16,576 nt of DNA, from contig CAZMTB010000195.1 of assembly GCA_964569095.1 (NCBI GenBank), positions 1-16,576 of the forward strand, read 5' to 3'. This document shows, one piece after another, positions 7,400 through 14,519 of the stretch. The first letter of the stretch is position 1. The number at the start of each line of letters is the position of its first letter. The position numbers and the translations under genes are program-made. Origin of the DNA: JALWSI01 sp964569095 [NCBI: uncultured Aquificales bacterium]. GTDB taxonomy: Bacteria > Thermosulfidibacterota > Thermosulfidibacteria > Thermosulfidibacterales. Under the pieces are notes generated by a model, which ran no database searches, was not told the origin of the DNA, and saw nothing but the letters and a program-made list of their open reading frames with translations.

Positions 7400-7975
7400 T
7401 TGGCCAAACTGAAAGGAACCAAGACGGAAAAGAACATTCTCACCGCTTTCGCGGGGGAGTCGCAGGCGAGAAACCGGTACACCTATTTCGCCAGCCAGGC
7501 GAAGAAGGAGGGATACGTTCAGATATCCTCCATCTTCGAAGAGACCGCAAACCAAGAGAAGGAGCATGCCAAGAGGCTATTCAAGCTCCTGGAGGGAGGC
7601 GAGGTGGTGATCTCCGCTGCCTTCCCCGCGGGGGTGATCGGCTCCACTCTGGAGAACCTGAAGGAGGCCGCCGCTGGAGAACACTACGAGTACACGGAGA
7701 TGTACCCCGAGTTCGCAGAGATCGCCGAAGAAGAGGGTTTCCCGGAGATAGCCGTGGTTATGAGAAGCATAGCCGTGGCAGAGAGGTACCACGAAAAGCG
7801 CTACCTGGACCTTGCATCCAACATCGAGAACGACAGGGTCTTCAAACGCCCGGAGAAGGTGCTGTGGCGCTGTAGAAACTGTGGCTACGTGTACGAGGGT
7901 CTTGAGCCTCCCGAAACCTGTCCCGCCTGCGCCCACCCAAAGGCGTACTTTGAACTCTGGGGGGAGAACTGGTAG
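7400..7975 (+). CDS. rbr: Rubrerythrin (NADH peroxidase component)
   Basis: 191 residues, the classic rubrerythrin length and layout. The N-terminal four-helix diiron domain has Glu20, Glu53-x2-His56, Glu94, Glu97 and Glu128-x2-His131, matching the ligand set of the Desulfovibrio protein. The C-terminal rubredoxin-like domain has Cys158-x2-Cys161 and Cys174-x2-Cys177. It reduces hydrogen peroxide to water in the cytoplasm using electrons from rubredoxin. The start is TTG at 7400 with AAGGAGG at 7387-7393. Its place behind perR suggests peroxide-induced expression. Nothing looks missing. Confidence 0.96.
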   Translation: MAKLKGTKTEKNILTAFAGESQARNRYTYFASQAKKEGYVQISSIFEETANQEKEHAKRLFKLLEGGEVVISAAFPAGVIGSTLENLKEAAAGEHYEYTEMYPEFAEIAEEEGFPEIAVVMRSIAVAERYHEKRYLDLASNIENDRVFKRPEKVLWRCRNCGYVYEGLEPPETCPACAHPKAYFELWGENW

Positions 7976-8019
7976 GATCAACGAGTAGGAGAGACTCTTC
8001 ACGAGAAGGAGGCGTAGGT

Positions 8020-9366
8020 ATGAGAAGAGGATACGTGGTTGTGGCATTGGCAGCGGCGTTCATCTTCGCCGCGGTGGGTAACGCCCGGGCGGCAGAGATG
8101 GGCAAGTACCACTACAAGGACTTTAAGAGCCCTAAAAAGTGTGGCATGTGCCACAGAGAGATATACCAGGAATGGTCCCAGAGCCTCATGGCCAAGTCTT
8201 TCACCCATCCCTGGGACGACGTTGAGTACTTCAAGCTGGCCCTTCCCCACTCACAGAAGTTGGAGAAGGTTGCCGGTGTAAAGGCCGGATGCATCGCATG
8301 CCACGCTCCCCTGGCCTTCCTCGCTGGAGACATCCCTCCAAAGTCCCCGGCGGCAAACACCAGGGCAAACGAAGGGGTAAGCTGCGAAATCTGCCACAAC
8401 ATAACCGGAACCACCGAAAAGACCCCTTACAACTTCAGCTACACCATAGAGCCCAACAGGGTTAAGGAGGGACCCAGGAGAGACGCCAAGGCCCCCCACG
8501 GAACCCACTACTCGGCCTTCTTGAAGAGCCCAGAGATGTGTGCCACCTGCCACGACGAGGCAAGTCCCTACGGTGCCTGGGTGAAGAGTACCTACCGGGA
8601 GTGGAAAGAGGGTCCCTACGCAAAGGAAGGGGTCAGGTGCCAAGACTGCCACATGTACTACGCAGCAGGAAAGTCCGCCAGGGCAGGCAAGAAGAGAGAC
8701 GACATTGCCCACCACACCTTCCACGGTGCCCACTTCGAGAGCAAACTGGCCGGAGCAGTAGACTTGGCCATATACCCCAAGAAGACCGTGGCAAAGCCTG
8801 GATCGAAGCTGAACTTCAGGGTAGAGCTCTTCAACGGGAAGGTGGGACACTACATACCCTCCGGCTCCACCGAGGAGAGGATGCTCTGGCTCGAGGTGTG
8901 GGCAGTTGACTCCACGGGCAAGAGGTTCAGCATACCCGTAACCCCAAAAGGTTTCGAGGGAGAAGAGTACACGATAGCCAATTCCCACGCCTACGCATAC
9001 CAGGCCATGGGAGAGATCATGGGTATCAAGGGATTCAAGGGGGTAAAGAGGGACGGAGACGTACCCGACGGGGCAAGGATATTCCGCAGGCCCTTCCTTG
9101 ATCCCAAAGGAAGACAGACCATCTGCCAGTGGTACACCGCAAAGAACACACTGGTAGACTACAGAATAGGCCCAAGGGAGACAAAGGTGGAGAACTACAC
9201 CTGGAAGGTACCCGCCAACGTCGCCCCAGGTCCCGTCACCATTACCGCAACCCTCTACTACAGCTTGGTACCCTCGTCGGTGGGAGAGTTCCTCAACCTG
9301 CCCAAGACGGAGTACGCTCCCATGAAGGTGAACACCGTATCCACGGTGGTGGAAGTGGAAAAATAA
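8020..9366 (+). CDS. Secreted pentaheme c-type cytochrome
   Basis: 448 residues. A signal peptide (hydrophobic residues 5-19, then NARA with likely cleavage after Ala24) sends it across the membrane. There are five CxxCH heme sites: Cys41, Cys91, Cys122, Cys174 and Cys207. Extra histidines that could be distal ligands include His31, His63, His77, His160, His163 and the cluster HHTFHGAH (231-238). The spacing resembles cytochrome c554-like multiheme proteins. From about residue 245 the chain has no heme motif and looks like a beta-rich domain (YIPSGSTEERMLWLEVWAVD at 278-297). AAGGAGG (8006-8012) precedes ATG 8020. The gene lies 44 nt after rubrerythrin. Its substrate or partner is unknown; an electron carrier or a reductase for peroxide, NO or nitrogen oxides are options. 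Confidence 0.88.
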   Translation: MRRGYVVVALAAAFIFAAVGNARAAEMGKYHYKDFKSPKKCGMCHREIYQEWSQSLMAKSFTHPWDDVEYFKLALPHSQKLEKVAGVKAGCIACHAPLAFLAGDIPPKSPAANTRANEGVSCEICHNITGTTEKTPYNFSYTIEPNRVKEGPRRDAKAPHGTHYSAFLKSPEMCATCHDEASPYGAWVKSTYREWKEGPYAKEGVRCQDCHMYYAAGKSARAGKKRDDIAHHTFHGAHFESKLAGAVDLAIYPKKTVAKPGSKLNFRVELFNGKVGHYIPSGSTEERMLWLEVWAVDSTGKRFSIPVTPKGFEGEEYTIANSHAYAYQAMGEIMGIKGFKGVKRDGDVPDGARIFRRPFLDPKGRQTICQWYTAKNTLVDYRIGPRETKVENYTWKVPANVAPGPVTITATLYYSLVPSSVGEFLNLPKTEYAPMKVNTVSTVVEVEK

Positions 9367-9384
9367 CGGCTTGTTTCGAAGCCG
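9367..9384 (+). repeat. Stem-loop immediately after the cytochrome stop codon
   Basis: CGGCTT (9367-9372) and AAGCCG (9379-9384) form a perfect 6-bp stem with a 6-nt loop, starting on the base after the TAA. A second AAGCCG at 9385-9390 could pair instead. There is no T run, so a simple terminator is unlikely; mRNA stabilisation or attenuation is possible. Confidence 0.5.
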
Positions 9385-9406
9385 AAGCCGCTTAGATTAA
9401 TTGAGG

Positions 9407-9433
9407 GCATGGCTGGCAGATAGCCGGCCATGC
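9407..9433 (+). repeat. Strong stem-loop upstream of the ferritin-like gene
   Basis: GCATGGCTGGC (9407-9417) pairs with GCCGGCCATGC (9423-9433), 11 bp with one G-U wobble and an AGATA loop. It ends 23 nt before the start codon at 9457 and leaves the Shine-Dalgarno (9441-9447) free. No T run follows. It may be an mRNA processing or stability element inside the operon. Confidence 0.6.
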
Positions 9434-9456
9434 AAACCAGAAAGGAGCAAGGCACC

Positions 9457-9975
9457 ATGGAGAAGAGCAACCTGGTAAAGGTGATAGAGGCCGGCATAGA
9501 GCTGGAGAAGAAGGGGCTTATCAACTACCTCAACTTTGCCCACAAGTCGAAAAGCATGACGGGCAAGAACATGTTCATACGGCTTGCCAAGGACGAGTAC
9601 GAGCACATGAGGATTCTGGAGGGAATCAAGGCCAACATCGTAGAGGGAAAGGTGATGGAGAAACCCAACATCCCCACGGAAGAGATCGAGGGGCTCATGC
9701 CCAAGATCAAGTCTAAAGACGGCTTGATCAAGGGGGAAGAGGGTGCCTCCGACCTCGAGGCTCTGAAGATGGCCTTGGAGTTTGAAAAGAAGGCATCCAA
9801 CTACTTCGCCGAGCTGGCAAAGAAGAGCGAGGATCCCGAGACAAAGAAGCTGGCCCAGGAATTGGCCCGCTGGGAGGAGACCCACTACGACCTGATCCAA
9901 GCGGAGATAGACAGCATCAACAACACGGGATTCTACTTCGGCGTGAAAGAGTTTGAGATGTCGGAGAGGTTCTAA
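9457..9975 (+). CDS. Rubrerythrin-like ferritin-family diiron protein without rubredoxin domain
   Basis: 172 residues from ATG 9457. AAAGGAG (9441-9447) supports this start; an ATG nine codons upstream (9430) falls in the stem-loop. The chain is a four-helix bundle with two half-sites: Glu17 in helix 1 and Glu47-x2-His50 in helix 2, then Glu108 or Glu110 in helix 3 and Glu140-x2-His143 in helix 4. This is the ferritin-like/rubrerythrin diiron arrangement. The loop between the halves is long (about residues 61-98) and holds charged repeats. No cysteines or rubredoxin domain are present, so it would need an external electron donor. The likely activity is peroxide reduction or iron oxidation, from its family and the neighbours; the substrate has not been shown. 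Confidence 0.82.
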   Translation: MEKSNLVKVIEAGIELEKKGLINYLNFAHKSKSMTGKNMFIRLAKDEYEHMRILEGIKANIVEGKVMEKPNIPTEEIEGLMPKIKSKDGLIKGEEGASDLEALKMALEFEKKASNYFAELAKKSEDPETKKLAQELARWEETHYDLIQAEIDSINNTGFYFGVKEFEMSERF

Positions 9976-10004
9976 ACAATTCCAAAAGAAGAGGAGGTAG
10001 CAAA

Positions 10005-10379
10005 ATGGCTGAGAGATACGAGGTCTATATCTGCGAGAAGTGCGGAAACATCGTCGAGGTGTTGCAGGGAGGCAAGGGAGAGCTTGTGTGCTGCGGTACA
10101 CCTATGGTCCTTCTGAAAGAGGGAACCACCGACGCAGCCCAGGAGAAACACGTGCCCGTGGTGGAGAAGAGGGACGGAGGTGTGCTGGTAAAGGTAGGAA
10201 GCGTTCCTCACCCCATGGAGGACAAGCACTACATCCAGTGGATAGAGCTACTGGTAGACGGCAAGGTTTACAGGCAGTACCTGAATCCAGGAGATGCACC
10301 TGAGGCCTTCTTCCCGGTGGACGGAGAGAAGGTGATTGCAAGGGAGTACTGCAACCTACACGGTCATTGGAGGAGCTGA
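10005..10379 (+). CDS. dfx: Desulfoferrodoxin, two-iron superoxide reductase
   Basis: 124 residues, the full class I desulfoferrodoxin. The N-terminal desulforedoxin centre has Cys10-x2-Cys13 and the pair Cys29-Cys30. The catalytic centre II ligands are His49, His69, His75, Cys116 and His119, and the catalytic Glu47-Lys48 pair is intact in EKHVP. It reduces superoxide to hydrogen peroxide in the cytoplasm without making oxygen, taking electrons from rubredoxin. Its product would be removed by the rubrerythrins encoded upstream. GAGGAGG (9991-9997) precedes ATG 10005. The ferritin Shine-Dalgarno lies within its last codons, so the two are coupled. Confidence 0.96.
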   Translation: MAERYEVYICEKCGNIVEVLQGGKGELVCCGTPMVLLKEGTTDAAQEKHVPVVEKRDGGVLVKVGSVPHPMEDKHYIQWIELLVDGKVYRQYLNPGDAPEAFFPVDGEKVIAREYCNLHGHWRS

Positions 10380-10381
10380 CC

Positions 10382-10888
10382 ATGACCCCCAAAATGGAAG
10401 AGGCGTTGAACAAACAGCTTAACGCCGAGCTCTACTCCGCATACATGTACCTCTCCATGACCGCCTGGTTCGAGAGCAGGAACCTGCCCGGGTTTGCCGC
10501 GTGGATGAGGGCTCAGGTGGTAGAAGAGGTGGAGCATGCCATGAAGTTCTACAGCTTCATCAACGAGAGAGGGGGAAGGGTGAAGCTCACCCAGATAGAC
10601 GGTCCCCCTACCGAGTGGGGCTCGCCCCTTGAGGTCTTCGAGGCCGCGTTCAAGCACGAACAGTTCGTAACCAAGCTGATAAACGACCTTATGGAGCTCT
10701 CTTTGGAAGAGAGAGACCACGCCTGCCAGATATTCCTGCAGTGGTTCGTCACCGAACAGGTAGAGGAAGAAGCCACCTTCGGGTCTATTCTGGAGAGACT
10801 GCGCATGATTGGGGATCAGACTGGTCCCCTCTTCATGATGGACAGGGAGCTGGGACAGAGAACGGCCCCTGCCCTGGCACAAGGCTAA
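10382..10888 (+). CDS. ftnA: Bacterial non-heme ferritin
   Basis: 168 residues from ATG 10382, with GGAGGAG at 10369-10375 six bases upstream; a TTG at 10367 would include the Shine-Dalgarno and is rejected. Ferroxidase residues follow the E. coli FtnA pattern shifted by one: Glu16, Glu49, His52, Glu93, Gln126 and Glu129. Typical stretches are NAELYSAYMYLSM (14-26) and FLQWFVTEQVEEEA (118-131). It oxidises Fe(II) and stores it as a mineral in a 24-subunit shell, limiting Fenton chemistry. The start is 2 nt after the dfx stop. It is the last gene of the perR operon, followed by a strong terminator. Confidence 0.94.
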   Translation: MTPKMEEALNKQLNAELYSAYMYLSMTAWFESRNLPGFAAWMRAQVVEEVEHAMKFYSFINERGGRVKLTQIDGPPTEWGSPLEVFEAAFKHEQFVTKLINDLMELSLEERDHACQIFLQWFVTEQVEEEATFGSILERLRMIGDQTGPLFMMDRELGQRTAPALAQG

Positions 10889-10906
10889 CCCCAAAAGGTA
10901 GAATTC

Positions 10907-10938
10907 AAAGGGAAGGGCCTATGCCCTTCCCTTTTTTT
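10907..10938 (+). terminator. Intrinsic terminator ending the perR-ftn operon
   Basis: AAAGGGAAGGGC (10907-10918) and GCCCTTCCCTTT (10923-10934) form a perfect 12-bp stem with a CTAT loop, and the T run spans 10932-10938. This is a textbook Rho-independent terminator, 18 nt after the ferritin stop. It separates the first oxidative-stress operon from fprA. Confidence 0.93.
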
Positions 10939-11010
10939 GCGGTTGCGGTGGACAACGAAGGGCGATCTATGAGAGAAGCCCCGTAGATATTCACCCAAAG
11001 AGGAGAAGAG

Positions 11011-12210
11011 ATGTTTAAAGCAGTAAAGGTCACCGAAAAGGTCTACTGGGTAGGAGTAAGGGACTGGAGTCTTAGAAACTTCCACGGGTACACCACCCAC
11101 GAGGGATCAACCTACAACGCATACCTCATCTTGGCAGACAAGGTCACCTTGGTGGACACCTGCAAAAAGCCCTACAAGAAGGAGCTCCTCTCCCGCATAT
11201 CCAGCGTGATTGACCCCAAAGAGATAGACTACATCATATCGAATCACTCCGAGATGGACCACTCGGGCGCCCTTCCCGAGGTGGTAGAGCTCGTGAAGCC
11301 CGAAAAGGTGTTTGCCTCTACAATGGGGGTGAAGAACCTGAAGGACCAGCTCCACTGGGACATCACGGTAGAGGCAGTGAAAGACGGAGAAGAGGTGAGC
11401 CTGGGGAACACGAAGGTCCAGTTCTTCGAGACCAGAATGCTACACTGGCCCGACAGCATGTTCTCGTGGTTACCCGACGAAGGGGTCCTCTTCTCGCAAG
11501 ACGCCTTCGCAATGCACTTGGCGTGCAGCGAGCTCTTCGCAGACCAGGTCGATCCGGGTCTGGTGTGGAGAGAGACTGCAACCTACTACGCAAACATCCT
11601 GCTTCCCTACTCAAACCTGGTGCTGAAGCTGCTGGAGAAGGTGAAGAAGCTCGGTCTTGCACCAAAGATCGTGGCCACCGATCACGGTCCCATCTGGAGG
11701 CGCCAGGAAGACATCGAGAGGGTCCTCCACCTATACGAGAAGTGGGCCAAGCAAGAGCCCACCACCAAGGCGGTGGTGGTGTACGACACCATGTGGGGAA
11801 GCACCGACCACATGGGACGCACCATCTGCGAGGGGCTCGTGGACGGGGGATGCCAAGTGAAGCTGATGCCCCTCGCCGGTTTCAGCAGAAGCGACGTGAT
11901 CACCGAGATTCTCGATGCAGGTGCGCTGGTCGCGGGCTCACCCACCCTGAACAACAACCTGCTGCCATCCATGGCCGACGTTCTCACCTACATCAAAGGG
12001 TTGAAGCCCCAAAACCTCGTAGGGGCAGCCTTCGGCTCCTACGGCTGGAGCGGAGAGTCGGTGAAGCAGGTAAGGGAGTACCTGGAAGCCACAAAAGTTG
12101 AGGTTATTGGAGAGATAAAGGCAAAGTACGTACCCACCAGGGAGACCCTGCAAGAGTGCTTCGACCTGGGAAGAGCAATAGCGGAGAGACTCAGGGAGAC
12201 GGCACCTTAA
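11011..12210 (+). CDS. fprA: FprA-type flavodiiron protein (oxygen/NO reductase)
   Basis: 399 residues, the two-domain flavodiiron core. The N-terminal metallo-beta-lactamase-like domain has His79-x-Glu81-x-Asp83-His84, His145, Asp164 and His225, the full diiron set. The C-terminal flavodoxin domain begins about residue 253 with the FMN-loop [11 protein letters not shown] (258-268) and includes the family segment [12 protein letters not shown]. It reduces O2 to water, or NO to N2O, in the cytoplasm with electrons from a rubredoxin-type donor. AGGAG (11001-11005) precedes ATG 11011. Its probable donor Hrb is two genes downstream, as in the Moorella FprA/Hrb pair. I found no convincing promoter in the 72 nt between the terminator and the start. 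Confidence 0.95.
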   Translation: MFKAVKVTEKVYWVGVRDWSLRNFHGYTTHEGSTYNAYLILADKVTLVDTCKKPYKKELLSRISSVIDPKEIDYIISNHSEMDHSGALPEVVELVKPEKVFASTMGVKNLKDQLHWDITVEAVKDGEEVSLGNTKVQFFETRMLHWPDSMFSWLPDEGVLFSQDAFAMHLACSELFADQVDPGLVWRETATYYANILLPYSNLVLKLLEKVKKLGLAPKIVATDHGPIWRRQEDIERVLHLYEKWAKQEPTTKAVVVYDTMWGSTDHMGRTICEGLVDGGCQVKLMPLAGFSRSDVITEILDAGALVAGSPTLNNNLLPSMADVLTYIKGLKPQNLVGAAFGSYGWSGESVKQVREYLEATKVEVIGEIKAKYVPTRETLQECFDLGRAIAERLRETAP

Positions 12211-13590
12211 ATGTTCTTCAAGCAGTTCGTGGTTGATGGAATGGGCTGCCTCTCGTACCTCATTGGCTGTCCGGAGGGAAGGGTGGCCTGCGTGGTGGAC
12301 CCCAAGCGGGACGTGCAGGACTACATCGAGGTTGCCCGCAAGCACGGCATGAGAATCACCCACGTTTTCGAAACCCACATACACGCCGACCACGTTAGCG
12401 GAAACCTGGAGCTACGGGAGAGAACAGGGGCAGAGATCCTCTTCATGGAGGGAACCCCCGTGGAGTTTCCCCACAGAGAGGTGAGAGAGGGGGAGAGGAT
12501 CAGGCTGGGAAAGGTGGAGCTCAGGTTCCTGAAGACGCCGGGACATACCCCTCACCTCATGTCCATACTGGTTACGGACCTCGCTAGAGACCCAGAACCC
12601 TGGTTCGTTCTAACGGGAGACTCTCTCTTCGTTGGAGACGTGGGACGCCCAGACCTGGCGGGAGACGAGCTTCTGGAGGAACAGGTGAAAAACCTCTACC
12701 ACTCCTTACACGAAAAGCTTGGCAGGCTTCCCGCCAGCACAGAGATCTATCCCTCACACGGAGAAGGCTCCCTTTGCGGCAGAGGCATGAGTTCAAAGCC
12801 CAGCTCAACCATCGGCTTCGAGAAACGCGCAAATCCCGTCTTCTCTTTGGACTGGGAAGAGTTTCACCGCCAGTTCACCAGCAACTTCCCAGAGAGACCC
12901 AAGAGCTTCACCCACATAATCTCTACCAACAGGAAGGGACCTCCCCTCCTGGAGAAGTGCCCCGGCTCGCGCTATCTATCCCCTCGCCAGGCCAAAGAGA
13001 GAACGGAAGCCGGAGCAGTGGTGCTGGACACAAGAGACTCTGCAGCCTTCGGAGGCGCCCACATACCGGGCAGCATCAACATTGGTCTCTCGGAGAAGGC
13101 GGCAAACTGGGTAGGCATGGTCATAGGCCCCCAAAAGGAGCTCATCCTGGTGGTGCACAACGAGAGGGACTTCGAGGAGATCTGCACACAACTACACCGC
13201 ATAGGCTACGACAGAATAGTGGGCTATCTGGGAGGAGGAATAACGAGCTGGCAAGAGGCGGGCTATCCCCTTGGCAAGCTCTGCCAGATCTCCGCCCTGG
13301 AGCTGAAAGAGAGGATGCACGGCGGCTACTACCAAGCGGTCTTCGACGTGAGAACCAGTCCCGAGTACCAGTCTGGACACATCGAGGGAGTGGAACACCT
13401 TCCCCTCACGAGGCTTCTGGAAGAACCACCCGAGCTTCCCAGGGAAGATCCCATTCTCATCATCTGTGGTTCCGGATACCGAGGCAACATCGCCGCCAGC
13501 TTCCTTCAGGGATTGGGTTTCAAAGAGGTTCACAGCCTTGCGGGTGGAATGAAGGCATGGAAGGCCGCCGGGCATCCCGTTGTGAATTGA
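12211..13590 (+). CDS. MBL-fold persulfide dioxygenase-like protein with two rhodanese domains
   Basis: 459 residues. The metallo-beta-lactamase domain (about 1-240) has THIHADH (55-61), GHT at 111-113, Asp137 in GDSLFVGDVGRPDL, and His183 in YPSHGEG. This is the ETHE1/glyoxalase-II-like mononuclear iron pattern. Two rhodanese domains follow. The first (~255-352) has VVHNERDFEE where the catalytic cysteine loop should be and is probably inactive. The second (~358-459) has an intact loop, Cys419-G-S-G-Y-R-G. Relatives oxidise persulfides (glutathione or CoA persulfide) with O2 and move sulfane sulfur. The ATG directly abuts the fprA stop with no gap. The closest Shine-Dalgarno-like GGGAG is 12 nt away, so translation may depend on coupling. 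Substrate unknown. Confidence 0.88.
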   Translation: MFFKQFVVDGMGCLSYLIGCPEGRVACVVDPKRDVQDYIEVARKHGMRITHVFETHIHADHVSGNLELRERTGAEILFMEGTPVEFPHREVREGERIRLGKVELRFLKTPGHTPHLMSILVTDLARDPEPWFVLTGDSLFVGDVGRPDLAGDELLEEQVKNLYHSLHEKLGRLPASTEIYPSHGEGSLCGRGMSSKPSSTIGFEKRANPVFSLDWEEFHRQFTSNFPERPKSFTHIISTNRKGPPLLEKCPGSRYLSPRQAKERTEAGAVVLDTRDSAAFGGAHIPGSINIGLSEKAANWVGMVIGPQKELILVVHNERDFEEICTQLHRIGYDRIVGYLGGGITSWQEAGYPLGKLCQISALELKERMHGGYYQAVFDVRTSPEYQSGHIEGVEHLPLTRLLEEPPELPREDPILIICGSGYRGNIAASFLQGLGFKEVHSLAGGMKAWKAAGHPVVN

Positions 13591-13609
13591 TAAGGGAAGG
13601 AGATAAGGC

Positions 13610-14314
13610 ATGGCGATAGATAAGAAGGCCCTCAGGGAGTTCTCCTACGGGCTCTACATAGTCACCTCAAAAGAGGGCGACAGGCTAAACGGGCAGATCG
13701 CCAACGCGGTCTTCCAGGTCACATCCAATCCCCCGCAGATCGCAGTGGCCCTGAATCGCCAAAACCTGACCCACCAGTTCGTGGAGAAGAGCGGGGTGTT
13801 TGGAGTGTCCATACTGGAGGAGAACGCACCTCTCCAGTTCATAGGCCTCTTTGGGTTCAAGTCGGGAAGAGATGTGGATAAACTATCCCAGGTGAACTAC
13901 GAAACGGGCGTCACCGGTGCCCCCATGGTGAGAGACCACTCGGTGGCCGTTCTGGAGGCCAAGGTAACCCAAAAGGTGGGGGTAGGCACCCACACCCTCT
14001 TCGTTGGAGAGGTGGTAACGGCAAGGCACCTGGGAGGAACCCCTATGACCTATGCCCACTACCATCAGGTGAAGGGGGGCAAATCTCCAAAAACGGCACC
14101 AACCTACATTGAAGACATAGAGAAAAAACCAGAGAGAGAAAGGAGGGACGAGATGAAGAGATACGTGTGTGAGGTGTGTGGATACGTGTACGTTCCCACC
14201 AAGGGAGACCCCGACAACGGAGTGGCCCCTGGCACCGCCTTCGAAGACCTCCCAGAGGACTGGGTGTGTCCCGTGTGCGGGGCAGGGAAAGACCAGTTCA
14301 CTCCAGAGGATTAA
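13610..14314 (+). CDS. hrb: High-molecular-weight rubredoxin (flavin reductase-rubredoxin fusion)
   Basis: 234 residues. Residues 1-165 are a flavin reductase-like FMN-binding domain ([39 protein letters not shown]). A charged linker (~166-181) leads to a complete rubredoxin domain (182-234) with Cys187-x2-Cys190 and Cys220-x2-Cys223. This architecture is the Hrb of Moorella, which passes NADH electrons to FprA for O2 or NO reduction. AAGGAG (13597-13602) precedes ATG 13610. It is 19 nt downstream of the MBL/rhodanese gene. The rubredoxin part starts at a methionine preceded by its own ideal ribosome-binding site, so a free rubredoxin may also be made. Confidence 0.93.
   Translation: MAIDKKALREFSYGLYIVTSKEGDRLNGQIANAVFQVTSNPPQIAVALNRQNLTHQFVEKSGVFGVSILEENAPLQFIGLFGFKSGRDVDKLSQVNYETGVTGAPMVRDHSVAVLEAKVTQKVGVGTHTLFVGEVVTARHLGGTPMTYAHYHQVKGGKSPKTAPTYIEDIEKKPERERRDEMKRYVCEVCGYVYVPTKGDPDNGVAPGTAFEDLPEDWVCPVCGAGKDQFTPED
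14141..14155 (+). promoter_or_regulatory. Internal ribosome-binding site and ATG for a free rubredoxin within hrb
   Basis: AGGAGG at 14141-14146 is 6 nt from an in-frame ATG at 14153. Translation from there gives 53 residues (14153-14314), [20 protein letters not shown] onward, exactly a stand-alone rubredoxin of normal length. In the fusion these bases code for part of the linker (ERRDE). This is either a relic of a gene fusion or an active second start. Confidence 0.55.
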
Positions 14315-14354
14315 AGCCCAAAGGTAGGGCGGCAAGCCATCCCGGGGTAGAAGG

Positions 14355-14412
14355 CCTCTCTCTTTCATAGAAAAGGGGTTGACAAGGTTTCTGCCCCTTT
14401 TGTAGAGAGAGG
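14355..14412 (+). repeat. Nested inverted repeat around the tRNA-Gly promoter
   Basis: Outer arms CCTCTCTCT (14355-14363) and AGAGAGAGG (14404-14412), and inner arms AAAAGGGG (14371-14378) and CCCCTTTT (14394-14401), are each perfect. The inner hairpin (15-nt loop, four T) may terminate the hrb transcript. The -35 sits in the loop and the -10 in the right arm. Confidence 0.6.
14379..14408 (+). promoter_or_regulatory. Promoter of tRNA-Gly
   Basis: TTGACA (14379-14384), an 18-nt spacer and TAGAGA (14403-14408) lie 12 nt before the tRNA start at 14421. The -35 is a consensus hexamer; the -10 is moderate. Confidence 0.55.
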
Positions 14413-14420
14413 TTCAGCGA

Positions 14421-14495
14421 GCGGGAATAGCTCAGTGGTAGAGCACCGCCTTGCCAAGGCGGGGGTCGCGGGTTCAAATCCCGTTTCCCGCTCCA
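14421..14495 (+). tRNA. tRNA-Gly (anticodon GCC)
   Basis: 75 nt folding as a full cloverleaf. Acceptor GCGGGAA (14421-14427) pairs with TTCCCGC (14485-14491), with discriminator T and an encoded CCA (14493-14495). The anticodon stem CCGCC/GGCGG holds the loop TTGCCAA, anticodon GCC at 14453-14455, reading GGC and GGU. The T loop GGTTCAAATCC is canonical. It lies 24 nt before folK, and a TTCTTTTT run follows its 3' end. Confidence 0.97.
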
Positions 14496-14519
14496 TTCTT
14501 TTTGCAGGCCAGAATCGAG

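Noticed and set aside
8251-8988. - strand open frame opposite the cytochrome gene
   Set aside because: The + strand has five CxxCH motifs, a signal peptide and a good ribosome-binding site; the opposite frame is valine/glycine-rich with no motif.
10943-11000. Promoter for fprA (TTGCGG with TCTATG, or TGGACA, or TAGATA)
   Set aside because: None combines a good -35, -10 and spacing, although some promoter must exist after the terminator unless read-through is used.
14451-14519. Extension of folK upstream to 14451
   Set aside because: It would translate through the 3' half of tRNA-Gly. HPPK homology begins at the ATG at 14520.
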